From Candidatus Hydrogenedens sp. (GTDB taxonomy: Bacteria > Hydrogenedentota > Hydrogenedentia > Hydrogenedentales > Hydrogenedentaceae), in NCBI GenBank assembly GCA_035378955.1, contig DAOSUS010000014.1, positions 1 through 59,034 on the forward strand: a stretch of 59,034 nt of DNA. The letters are read 5' to 3'. Below the pieces are notes generated by a model. The model had not been told where the DNA came from. It searched no databases and saw only the letters and a program-made list of their open reading frames with translations. How positions within the stretch are numbered: the first letter of the stretch is position 1; each line of letters opens with the position of its first letter. This document shows positions 43,455 through 52,335 of this stretch, piece by piece. The position numbers were made by a program, and so were the translations under genes.

Positions 43455-45866
43455 TCAAGGTTCTTTTATGATATTTTTAATTGTTTCCAGGAGTGTAGAG
43501 AGGATATATGGTTTTTGTATAAATCCAGTAAGTCCTTTACCAATAAATCGTTCTAAAATGTCCTTTTCGTTGTAGCCGCTGGATAAGAGAACTTTTACTT
43601 CGGGATTGATTCGGCGCAATTCGCGAAAGGTTTCTTCTCCGTCCATAATTGGCATGGTCATATCCAATAAGACCAGGGCGATTTGGTCTTTGTTTTCTAT
43701 ATAAATTTTGATGGCTTCTTCTCCATTTGAAGCAAGCAGAACATGAAGTCCACCAATTTCCAGCATGTTCTTTACAGTATCCCGCACTAATTTTTCGTCG
43801 TCAACAACAAGTATTTGTTTCTGTTTTATTACCTGTTCTGATTTTTCTTGTTTGAAATCAATAGACCTGGATTGGGTTGTGGTATCTTCAATGGCTGGGA
43901 AGAAAACCTTAAAAGAAGTTCCTTTCCCTATTTCTGTATAGACTTTAATGGCTCCGTTGTGGGCTCTAACAATCCCTGCAACAGCAGAGAGGCCCAAGCC
44001 CCTACCGATAAATTTTGTTGTGAAAAATGGTTCGAACATACGGTCTTTAACTTCTTTTGATATGCCTGAGCCATTATCAATGATTTCTAAGTAGATATAG
44101 GTCCCTTCTTTACAATTTTCGCCAAAGTAGGTTGTTTGCCAGTATTTCATATCACAATGCATGTGTTTAGTGACAATTGTAATGACACCGGATTTATCCC
44201 CAATGGCTTCAGCGGCATTGAGAACCAGATTAATGATTAATTGTTGTATGTGTGCGGGGTCTGCATTAATTAAGGGGAGATTTTCGTCTAAATCGAATTT
44301 AATAGCAATTTTTTTAGAGATGGATAATGTGATTAGTGTTTCAATATTTTTGATAAGTTCTGTTAAGGAAATAGGTTTAACAAAAGTTTTTCCCTTCCCT
44401 GCGTATGCTAAAAGTTGCTGGGACAAATGCGTTAGTTCTTTAGAAATACGGATAATTTCTTTTAAGTAATAATTAGCAGGTGAGTCATTTGGGATTTCCA
44501 TCAATGCTAAGTCGGCATTACCAATAATTCCCACAAGTAGATTGTTGAAATCATGAGCCATTCCTCCTGCGAGAATACCGATGCTTTCCAACCGCTGTGT
44601 TTGTCGGATTTTTTCTTCCATAGCCCGTCGTTCTTTTTCTGCTTGAATTTTTTCAGTTATGTCCATTCCAGAACAGATTAACCCGTCAATTGCTCCATCA
44701 ACACCATATAAAAAGGCATGTCTCAGAATAAGTACCCGTTCCTCATTCTGGGTGTTAGTAACATACACCACATCTTCAAAATCAGAGGTTGTTTGTTCTT
44801 TTATTATTTTTTCGAAATGTTTTTGCAGGGTATCTCTTTGTGAGGATTTGACGAAAGTGGAGAACCAGTTTTTCCCAATTGCAGAGTTATCACATTTCAA
44901 TACGGTATAAGCGGTGTTATTCAAGTATTGAACATTCCCATCTTTATCTAAAAAGATGAACAAGGAAGGGGATAGATTAAGGAATTCTTGTAATTTGTCA
45001 TGTTCTCTTTTTAGCATAGTTTCGAATTCCTTTCTCTGAGTTATATCAGAGAATAATCCAATAGCCCCTTTGAATTTGTTTGAAGCATCGTAAATTGGAG
45101 ATGCGTTAACCAAAAATATCCGTTTGGATTTATCAGCACATATTAGAGTGCGTTCGTATTGCCCGGAAAGTCCTTTTATTCGGTCTGCTCTTTGCCTTTG
45201 AACATCAGGGTATTCTTCTGGTGGGATAAATTCTAAAGTTGATTTGCCAATCATTTCTTCCGGAGAGAAACCGAGAATATCTGCCATTTTCTGATTGACG
45301 AATACTGTTTTGAATTCTTCATCTACAACCCATATACCTTCATGAGCAAATTCGATAATCGTTCGGTATTTCTGTTCACTCTCCTTCAATTTATCCTGAG
45401 TTTTATTGAGTTCGGTAATATCCACATCCATACAGAAAATATATGATAAATCCTTAATTTTTACAGGTATCATAGAAGAAAGCACCTGCTTTTCCTCGCC
45501 TATCCTTGTTTTCACAGTCCATTTTTGTGGTTCTGTAGGTTTCCCTTGCTGAATAATGTCCTGAATGGTTTTATTAAAAGAATCCCACTCTTCAACCGGA
45601 AGCAGTATTTCCTTAATATTTTTTTCAATAACCTCGTTATAATAATAACCATAGAGTAGTTCGCTGGCTTTATTCCAGAAAAAAATATTTCCATCCGGGG
45701 TATATCCCTGAACCGCAGTAATTGTTGTAGTTTCAAGACAGTGTTTATATATTTCTTCTATTTGACTTACATTAGAAGAAGAGGATGAAACTTCCTGTCT
45801 TGTTAAGGATACCTTATCTTCAGAATAATTTTCGCCCTCTCTGCCTTTAGAATTTTCCTTCGACAT
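43455..45866 (-). CDS. Hybrid PAS-domain histidine kinase with C-terminal receiver
   Basis: 803 residues with no membrane segment or signal peptide, so a cytoplasmic sensor. PAS repeats cover about 30-415 (for example EFAHEGIWVVDEEFKTVFVN and LSPSLFIFLDKDGNVQYL). The HisKA motif GGMAHDFNNLLVG holds the phospho-His near residue 440. The ATPase has an N-box near NLVLNAAEA, GSGISKEVKDRMFEPFF and GRGLGLSAV (G boxes). A receiver (about 680-803) has ILVVDDE and the phospho-Asp in LVLLDMTMPIMDG near 732. It has no DNA-binding output domain, and no partner regulator lies nearby. It is divergent from the GH50-like gene; a regulatory link is possible but unproved. Confidence 0.93.
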   Translation of the reverse strand: MSKENSKGREGENYSEDKVSLTRQEVSSSSSNVSQIEEIYKHCLETTTITAVQGYTPDGNIFFWNKASELLYGYYYNEVIEKNIKEILLPVEEWDSFNKTIQDIIQQGKPTEPQKWTVKTRIGEEKQVLSSMIPVKIKDLSYIFCMDVDITELNKTQDKLKESEQKYRTIIEFAHEGIWVVDEEFKTVFVNQKMADILGFSPEEMIGKSTLEFIPPEEYPDVQRQRADRIKGLSGQYERTLICADKSKRIFLVNASPIYDASNKFKGAIGLFSDITQRKEFETMLKREHDKLQEFLNLSPSLFIFLDKDGNVQYLNNTAYTVLKCDNSAIGKNWFSTFVKSSQRDTLQKHFEKIIKEQTTSDFEDVVYVTNTQNEERVLILRHAFLYGVDGAIDGLICSGMDITEKIQAEKERRAMEEKIRQTQRLESIGILAGGMAHDFNNLLVGIIGNADLALMEIPNDSPANYYLKEIIRISKELTHLSQQLLAYAGKGKTFVKPISLTELIKNIETLITLSISKKIAIKFDLDENLPLINADPAHIQQLIINLVLNAAEAIGDKSGVITIVTKHMHCDMKYWQTTYFGENCKEGTYIYLEIIDNGSGISKEVKDRMFEPFFTTKFIGRGLGLSAVAGIVRAHNGAIKVYTEIGKGTSFKVFFPAIEDTTTQSRSIDFKQEKSEQVIKQKQILVVDDEKLVRDTVKNMLEIGGLHVLLASNGEEAIKIYIENKDQIALVLLDMTMPIMDGEETFRELRRINPEVKVLLSSGYNEKDILERFIGKGLTGFIQKPYILSTLLETIKNIIKEP

Positions 45867-46047
45867 GTTGAAACATTTATACCATATTGATAATAATTAA
45901 AACTTTTCCAATAAATACCGCCATAAGTTTCACCTGCAACTAAATTTTAACTTTAACAGTCTCAAATTTGTTCCTATATTTTTGATTTATAATATCGTGT
46001 CATAAGTTATTTATATTATTATACATAAGATAAAAAAGGAAAAGAAA

Positions 46048-48180
46048 ATGAAAAAAGGAATGGTGTTGTTCTGTTTTTTTATGGGTTTTTGTTACATGGC
46101 AATGTGTGAAGGTTTACATGAATTTTTAATATTAGGGAGCCCTTTTAAGGCTAATGTAGTATGTAATAATGTTGAGTTGCAAAAAGGCGATACTAAACTT
46201 CAAGATGGATTTAAGTTAAAATTTAATGTAGCGGAATGGCCTAATGTGTTATTTAAATCACAATCAGAGATTTGGGACTGGTCGGAATACTGCTGGCTTG
46301 TGGTAAAGGTATATAATCCGGGGAAAGATGTGGTTCGCGTGAATGTGAGAATTGATAATGAGGGAGCAGATGGATGGAAACACTGCATTACCGGTAGTTA
46401 TAACTTATCACCGAAACAAGAAAATTCTATCTCTTTTCTTCTTCCTAATTCCTCATATCCTATTACTATACCGGGAGACAAGGAGAGATTGGAGGTTTAT
46501 TCCAAACATCCTTTATGGGGTATGCGTCGGGCACCGGGAAATTTTGTAGAAGCCAAAGGAGAAGAGTTTGATTTGTCTAAGATTGTTGGATTTCAGATTT
46601 TCCTGTCAAAACCTGCTTTACCGACTAATTTGATAATTCGTCAGATAAAACTTGAAAAGCAGCATGATTTGCCAGACTTCCCTTTACCTTTTGTTGATAG
46701 ATTAGGGCAATATAAACATGCGGATTGGAAAGGTAAGACGCATTCGGAGGCGGAGATGGTAGAAAGAGCTAAGAAAGAAATTCAAAAGATAAAAAAGCAT
46801 CCTTCCTTAGATAAAAATTTTGATATATATGGAGGATGGAAAAAAGGACCTCAGTTGAAAGCAACAGGCTGGTTTCGAACGGAATTAATAGATGGGTATT
46901 GGTGGCTGGTAACGCCAGAAGGACACTTATTTTTGTCAATCGGTGTGGATTGTATTGGGCAAAGTGAGTTAACCTTTATTACAAAACGAGAAAACTGGTT
47001 TGAATACATACCTGATGCCAATGACCCGAAATTTAAATCTTGTTTTGGGTATGCAGGTAAAGGAGGGCATTGGTTCGGTCATATTTTAGAGGAGGGGTCG
47101 TTATTTTCTTTTTATAAAGCGAATATAATTCGCCAATTTGGGGAAACATGGGAACAGCCATGGAGTGAGCAAACAACAGCGAGATTAAAGAAATGGGGAT
47201 TTAATACTATAGGTTCCTGGAGTTCTGTTCATTTGTTTACAGACAAAAAAATACCTTTTATAATTATTTTAGGACCTGGGAATGTTCCAAGAATCAAAAA
47301 TGCCCCGGGATATTGGGGACCTATGTATGATGTTTTTGACCCGAAATATAAGGAAATTGTAGAAAATAGTATCAGTAAAGGGGTAGAGGCTTATAAAGAT
47401 AATCCATATTGTATTGGTTATTTTGTAGACAATGAATTATCATGGGATGGGATATGGGAAGGAACAATTAAAAATGATATAGACCAACCTTGTAAAAAGG
47501 AATTTGTGGAGCAATGTAAGGCTAAATATGGGTCTATTGAAAATTTAAATAAAAATTGGGAGACATCTTTTTCTAATTGGTCCGAGATAAATAAACCAGA
47601 AAAAGAAACTGATGCGTTCAAAAAAGATAAAAATGAGTATTTGACGAAATTTGCAGATACATATTTTTCGGTAATAGCCCAAGCGATAAAAAAATATGCC
47701 CCAAATCAGTTATATATGGGTTGTCGTTTTGCGGGATTTCCGCCGTCATTTGTATGGAGGTCTGCTCAGAAGTATGCCGATGTTGTTAGCATAAATATAT
47801 ATCGGAAGGAAGTCCCTCGTGAGCATGATTTGTTTAAGCTTGCTGAGAAACCAATAATAATAGGTGAGTTTCATTTTGGGGCATTAGACCGAGGTATGTT
47901 TCATACAGGTTTAGTTGCATGTAAAGACCAAAAAGACCGTGCAAATAAATATGAAAATTACATAAGAAGTGTAGCGACAAATCCTTTGTTTGTTGGCTGT
48001 CATTGGTTTCAATGGGCAGACCAGCCTATTACAGGCAGATATTTTGATGGAGAAAATTACAATATTGGTTTGGTAGATGTTACAAATAAACCTTATGCAG
48101 AACTGACAAAATCAGCGGAAAAAATCAATAAAGAGGCGTATCAAATACGGCTAAAAGAGAGTGGTAAGAAATTAAAATAG
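46048..48180 (+). CDS. Secreted GH50 (beta-agarase)-like glycoside hydrolase
   Basis: 710 residues. A signal peptide (MKKGMVLFCFFMGFCYMAMCEG) is followed by an N-terminal carbohydrate-binding-like domain (to about residue 210) and a barrel domain beginning DRLGQYKHADWKGKTHSEAE, the usual entrance of GH50/agarase-type enzymes. The acid/base Glu lies in GYFVDNELSWDG near residue 463, and the nucleophile is probably Glu in IIIGEFHFGALDRG near 608. HWFQWADQPITGRY is a further landmark. The substrate could be agarose or another beta-galactan. The gene reads away from the kinase gene with a 180-bp AT-rich gap between them. Confidence 0.78.
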   Translation: MKKGMVLFCFFMGFCYMAMCEGLHEFLILGSPFKANVVCNNVELQKGDTKLQDGFKLKFNVAEWPNVLFKSQSEIWDWSEYCWLVVKVYNPGKDVVRVNVRIDNEGADGWKHCITGSYNLSPKQENSISFLLPNSSYPITIPGDKERLEVYSKHPLWGMRRAPGNFVEAKGEEFDLSKIVGFQIFLSKPALPTNLIIRQIKLEKQHDLPDFPLPFVDRLGQYKHADWKGKTHSEAEMVERAKKEIQKIKKHPSLDKNFDIYGGWKKGPQLKATGWFRTELIDGYWWLVTPEGHLFLSIGVDCIGQSELTFITKRENWFEYIPDANDPKFKSCFGYAGKGGHWFGHILEEGSLFSFYKANIIRQFGETWEQPWSEQTTARLKKWGFNTIGSWSSVHLFTDKKIPFIIILGPGNVPRIKNAPGYWGPMYDVFDPKYKEIVENSISKGVEAYKDNPYCIGYFVDNELSWDGIWEGTIKNDIDQPCKKEFVEQCKAKYGSIENLNKNWETSFSNWSEINKPEKETDAFKKDKNEYLTKFADTYFSVIAQAIKKYAPNQLYMGCRFAGFPPSFVWRSAQKYADVVSINIYRKEVPREHDLFKLAEKPIIIGEFHFGALDRGMFHTGLVACKDQKDRANKYENYIRSVATNPLFVGCHWFQWADQPITGRYFDGENYNIGLVDVTNKPYAELTKSAEKINKEAYQIRLKESGKKLK

Positions 48181-48238
48181 GGGATGGTATATTTATATAA
48201 GGAAGCAATAGCAGAAATGAATGATGGGAGTTTTTTAT

Positions 48239-51076
48239 CTATTCTTCCGTGATAAGCACTTTTGTATTGATAGGAACGAGGTTATATAACATTATTATAT
48301 CGTTATTGGTTAAACAGATACAGCCATGCGAAGCAGGGGTGCCTATGAGTTCTTCCTTATTAGTCCCATGGATGTAAATGAATCGTTTATATGAATCTAC
48401 GATTTCTCCTTCATTGTTAACGCCTTTATTTTTTGTTTCTTCTAATCCATCAAGACGCAATATGCGTGTCAGAACCAGGGATTCATCTATAATCTGACTT
48501 TTATCCCATATTCCTACGGGTTCACGGTTGCGAAAGATTTGTCCCCATGGGGCATTGTCCCCGATTTTCTCCACAATTTGATGCCAACCACGAGGGGTTT
48601 GTTCTGAATCTAATTTTTCGCCGGTGCCTTTTATTGCAGTAGAACAGAGGGTTTGCCATATCACTTTGTCTTTTTCGATTACAGATAATTTTTGATTTTT
48701 AATAGAAACCCAAATTCCTCTATTATTCCCAACCACGGTTCCCCAATTATATTGATTTAATTGATTTTGTTCTCTGTCTGAAAGTCCTATGGGAGGCTGG
48801 TGTGAGGGATAGGTGTGGATAGATAAGGATTCACCTTTTGAATCGTTTTTTATAACTTTTACATTTTCTGGAGTTGTTAAGTCGTAGTGATTATTTTTTA
48901 AATTCACGGTGCAATAACCTCCATCAGGTAGGGGTTTTATAAAAAACATATCAGGTAGATTTTCTATATTTGCAGGCGAAAAATAGATTTCTTTCCAACC
49001 GGGTTTTGCAGGTTTCAGCCCAAGCACATATTCGGATAGGATGTAAATAGGGCAACTACTCCAGGCATGGCACCAACTCATATTTGTTTTCATTTCGGGT
49101 TTCCAGACCTCGAGACAGGATGTAGCATTGTTTCGGAGCATTTCTTTCCAGGAGTATTCGGTGTCGTTGGTTAATAATTTCCATCCTAATTCAGGATTTC
49201 CTTCTTTGAAACATGCCTCAATGATATATGAAGCAATGTAAACACCGCAGGCAAGCCCTTTTTGTTCTATGAATGAGAAGATATTTTTCTTTATATCTTC
49301 GTCTTTTACTAATCCAAAGAAGAGAGGTAAGGCACTGCTGTGGAGTGAATAATGTTTAGAACCCGAGGCATCTTTGTAAAGTTTCTTTTCAGGGTCGAGA
49401 AATGTTTTTTGGTAATTATCCCAGATTTTTTTTGATTTTTCTGTTAATGTAGGGTCTTCAATCCCGAGTGTTTTCTGAATTTCTAATGTTTGGACGATAG
49501 CTCCGTAATAGAACGCATTTACTACGGCGTTAGGCTTGTCTTTGGCAAAGTCATAATCAAAATTATCACGCAGGTTTTTAGGCCAGTCAATTAAGATAGG
49601 TTTTTTACCTGTAGAAGTGAGCAAAGCATCGGCGTTTTCGAATTGAGCAAAGTAATTTAAGAGATTGGGCAGGCATTCGGTTGCCATTGCTTTTAGGAAT
49701 TCTATATCACCGGAATGGCGGTAGTATTCCCATAACATAAGAGGGTATTGTAGTGAATATTCGGCAAATTCCTGGATAAACCCAGATGGGGCAACAGCTA
49801 ATAGACTCGGGTCAATTTTTGAAGATAGGTAAAAGTCGGTAAGAGATTTTTTCGTTAATGAGGTATCTCCTGTGAGCCACATAAAAGAGCGAGATGTAAT
49901 AACTGCATCTCCCAAATATTGTCCTTTTTCACGGGATGGACAGTCCAAAAAAACTTCTTGAGAGCAAAGCCGAACACCTAATTGACAAATATTCCAGATG
50001 TCTGTTAAGTCTTTATCATTAGAATAGAAGAGAACTTTTGTGGTATCAAATGGGTAATGTCGTTCTTCTACCCAAACGGAAGTGCTTTCAGGTGCATTTT
50101 CTAATTCAATGTAGCGAAAGGCACGGTATTCATAAAAAGGCACAATATCTTCTTCACCGGATAAGATAACTTCTTCTTTATAACTGCAATTGGCACGCAT
50201 TTGCCAGCGGACATTTCCATTCTCATCAAGTTCTTCTCCATGATAAACAATTATTTTTTGAGATGGGTCTCCTTTGGTCTTTATGTGAGTGTAGCCCACC
50301 ACTTCTCGTCCAAAGTCAAAAAACAGATTCCCCGAAGAGGTTTTCTTGGTGAATACCGGTAGAACGGTCTTAATCTCTAAAGGTTTTGCAGATGGTTCCA
50401 TGAAGAGATAGTCGTTTATTCCTAATTCGGGAGTTAGCCAGTTGGTATCATCAAAATTAAGGGATTGCCAATTTTGAGGATACTTTTGCATGTCTATATT
50501 TTCCAAAAATTGTGTTTTATACCCTGTGGTTTCTGTGGTAATAAAGGCTTCAAGAGGAAAACATCTCCAGGATGTGTCCGATACAATTTCTGTTTTTTGT
50601 CCATCGTTGTGTGTGAGGACAAGTCGAACAATAAGACCCGAACGATTATCTCCACTAACACAAACGCGGTTTACCAATCCTCTGTAATAGGTATGGATAG
50701 CAAGGATGTTCGTTCCTTTTTTAATAAATGGAGATAGGTCAAACTTAACAAATGGATAAGCAAAGGGATAACCTGTTAGAGGCCCTTCCAAAACGAGTTG
50801 TTCATTTAAATACATTTTAAAATAATCGTCGGCTGTAATCATGATTTCTGCAGATTGAATGGGTTTTTCTACTTCAAATTTTTTTCGGAAAAGAGTATGA
50901 ATCTGATATGGAGTTCCCTTTATCCAGTTATCTTTTGGATTATTCATAAAATCATTGTTATGTGGAATATCCTTCATCCTCGGGTCAATGATTAGGTATG
51001 CATTTGCAAAAGGATTGGATGTCTGAGGAAAAGTAAGTAGAGGAAAGATTAATGGAAGGATGGATATAAAGTTCAT
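48239..51076 (-). CDS. GH78 alpha-L-rhamnosidase fused to a C-terminal L,D-transpeptidase
   Basis: 945 residues in one uninterrupted frame. Signal peptide (MNFISILPLIFPLLTFPQTS); N-terminal beta-sandwiches with AEIMITADDYFKMYLNEQLV; then the GH78 (alpha/alpha)6 barrel with DCPSREKGQYLGDA near residue 380 (general acid region) and TSCLEVWKPE as the likely base region; GLKPAKPGWKEIYFSP is the GH78 C-terminal block. From about residue 778 a complete YkuD domain follows: TPRGWHQIVEKIGD, LVLTRILRLDGLEE, and the catalytic signature from His903 to SHGC (916-919), with nucleophile Cys919. The fusion would combine rhamnoside cleavage with peptidoglycan 3-3 cross-linking or anchoring. It reads toward the GH50-like gene's end. 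Confidence 0.9.
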   Translation of the reverse strand: MNFISILPLIFPLLTFPQTSNPFANAYLIIDPRMKDIPHNNDFMNNPKDNWIKGTPYQIHTLFRKKFEVEKPIQSAEIMITADDYFKMYLNEQLVLEGPLTGYPFAYPFVKFDLSPFIKKGTNILAIHTYYRGLVNRVCVSGDNRSGLIVRLVLTHNDGQKTEIVSDTSWRCFPLEAFITTETTGYKTQFLENIDMQKYPQNWQSLNFDDTNWLTPELGINDYLFMEPSAKPLEIKTVLPVFTKKTSSGNLFFDFGREVVGYTHIKTKGDPSQKIIVYHGEELDENGNVRWQMRANCSYKEEVILSGEEDIVPFYEYRAFRYIELENAPESTSVWVEERHYPFDTTKVLFYSNDKDLTDIWNICQLGVRLCSQEVFLDCPSREKGQYLGDAVITSRSFMWLTGDTSLTKKSLTDFYLSSKIDPSLLAVAPSGFIQEFAEYSLQYPLMLWEYYRHSGDIEFLKAMATECLPNLLNYFAQFENADALLTSTGKKPILIDWPKNLRDNFDYDFAKDKPNAVVNAFYYGAIVQTLEIQKTLGIEDPTLTEKSKKIWDNYQKTFLDPEKKLYKDASGSKHYSLHSSALPLFFGLVKDEDIKKNIFSFIEQKGLACGVYIASYIIEACFKEGNPELGWKLLTNDTEYSWKEMLRNNATSCLEVWKPEMKTNMSWCHAWSSCPIYILSEYVLGLKPAKPGWKEIYFSPANIENLPDMFFIKPLPDGGYCTVNLKNNHYDLTTPENVKVIKNDSKGESLSIHTYPSHQPPIGLSDREQNQLNQYNWGTVVGNNRGIWVSIKNQKLSVIEKDKVIWQTLCSTAIKGTGEKLDSEQTPRGWHQIVEKIGDNAPWGQIFRNREPVGIWDKSQIIDESLVLTRILRLDGLEETKNKGVNNEGEIVDSYKRFIYIHGTNKEELIGTPASHGCICLTNNDIIMLYNLVPINTKVLITEE

Positions 51077-51192
51077 AAATTTACCTTAAATATTAAAATG
51101 TCTTTTTTACAAAGGGAATAGAAACTATTTATAATATAGTATGAATAGAGGTAAAAAAGATTCAACCGAAACCAAAAGAAAGGAATGAAAGG

Positions 51193-51759
51193 ATGATTTC
51201 TGTTTCCGGTTTTCGCAGAGGAATGGCAATTCGTTATGAAGGAGATATCTGGGTGGTTGTAGAATTCCAGCATATTACACCCGGTAATTGGCGTGCTATG
51301 TTAAAAACAAAATTAAAGAATGTAAAAACAGGAAGGACAATGGATGTAACTTTCCGTATGTCCGACGAAGTAGAAGAAGTGATGTTACTGGAACGAAAGA
51401 TGCAATATCTTTACGAGTCGGAAGGTCTCCTTTATTTTATGGATTTGGAAACTTATGAACAGACCTTTATTCCCGAAGATATGTTGGGAGAGCAGAAGAA
51501 GTTTTTGAAAGAGTCTGATTTATGTTCCATTTACTTTTTAGAAGATAAACCTATTATTGCGGAAATGGCTCCATTTGTAGAATTAAAGGTCGTTTCTGCG
51601 GAACCTGCTGTGCGTGGGGATACCGCAACGAATGTATTAAAGTTTTGTACTCTGGAAAGTGGTGCAAAGATACAAGTCCCCCTTTTTATTAAAGAGGGTG
51701 ATGTAATAAAGGTAGATACTCGAACAGGTAAATATATCGAGCGTGTATCTACTGGGTAA
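51193..51759 (+). CDS. efp: Elongation factor P
   Basis: 188 residues with the three beta-barrel domains of EF-P: KOW-like N-domain (residues 1-65), middle domain (LYESEGLLYFMDLETYEQ) and C-terminal S1-like domain. PAVRGDTATNVLKFCTLESG and the end VDTRTGKYIERV are hallmarks. It relieves ribosome stalling at polyproline. The tip of domain I, usually PGKGG with a modifiable Lys, reads PGNWRA here: Asn32 stands where E. coli has Lys34. So the Lys- or Arg-modifying enzymes cannot act at this position. A GAAAGG site lies directly upstream. It is convergent with the small gene at 51782. Confidence 0.95.
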   Translation: MISVSGFRRGMAIRYEGDIWVVVEFQHITPGNWRAMLKTKLKNVKTGRTMDVTFRMSDEVEEVMLLERKMQYLYESEGLLYFMDLETYEQTFIPEDMLGEQKKFLKESDLCSIYFLEDKPIIAEMAPFVELKVVSAEPAVRGDTATNVLKFCTLESGAKIQVPLFIKEGDVIKVDTRTGKYIERVSTG

Positions 51760-51781
51760 TAACTATTGCGATAAAAATTGT

Positions 51782-52114
51782 TTATCCTTCTCCCATTTCT
51801 CCAAGGAACGAGTTGTGTTTTCCATCAACTACCAATACTAATTGTTGACCTTCGGTTGTAACTTTTAAGTTGTTCATATCCAAATTGTCGGGCAATACCT
51901 GTATATGGTCAATACTTTCACGAGGGATTAAGATAATCTTCATCCCTTCGTCTATTTGAACACCGCTGGACTGTTGACGGGTTAACATAATCCCTCTTCC
52001 TTCTAAGACTATCCAATCTTCAGACCAGAAGGTTACTTTCCCAACAAAAGAATAGGGCTTTTGTTCCTTAAAATTTTTTTTCATTTTTATGCGAACGATT
52101 CTATCTTTAATCAT
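51782..52114 (-). CDS. Unknown 110-residue protein, possibly Sm-like fold
   Basis: From the ATG at 52114, seven bases after AAGGAG; an in-frame ATG at 52153 lacks this site. No signal peptide. VGKVTFWSEDWIVLEGRG, then MLTRQQSSGV and IPRESIDHIQVLPD look like alternating beta strands with a closing IPRESI turn, similar in pattern to Sm-like (LSM) barrels. The basic N-terminus (RIKMKKNFKE) could bind RNA. The family is not recognised, so this is a pattern-level guess. Confidence 0.65.
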   Translation of the reverse strand: MIKDRIVRIKMKKNFKEQKPYSFVGKVTFWSEDWIVLEGRGIMLTRQQSSGVQIDEGMKIILIPRESIDHIQVLPDNLDMNNLKVTTEGQQLVLVVDGKHNSFLGEMGEG

Positions 52115-52197
52115 TATAAAACTCCTTCTTTTATCGTTTATTTTATCATACACCCTATTTTATTATTTTATCAAAATAAAAATTTGTCATAAAAAAA

Positions 52198-52226
52198 TTG
52201 AAATTTGTATAAAATAGTGGTAATAT
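52198..52226 (+). promoter_or_regulatory. Probable sigma-70-type promoter of the 1271-residue protein
   Basis: TTGAAA at 52198-52203, a 17-bp spacer and TAATAT at 52221-52226 lie 110 bp before the start codon, in the 221-bp gap between divergent genes. Spacing and both boxes are near consensus, but chance matches are frequent in AT-rich DNA. Confidence 0.5.
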
Positions 52227-52335
52227 TATAGTAGAAGTAAGATTTATGGTATTTATAGTTTTGTGGTTTTAGGATTATGTCAAAGGGATTAAAAAATTTA
52301 AAACAAATCAATAAAAAACATAAAGGAGAGCTGTA

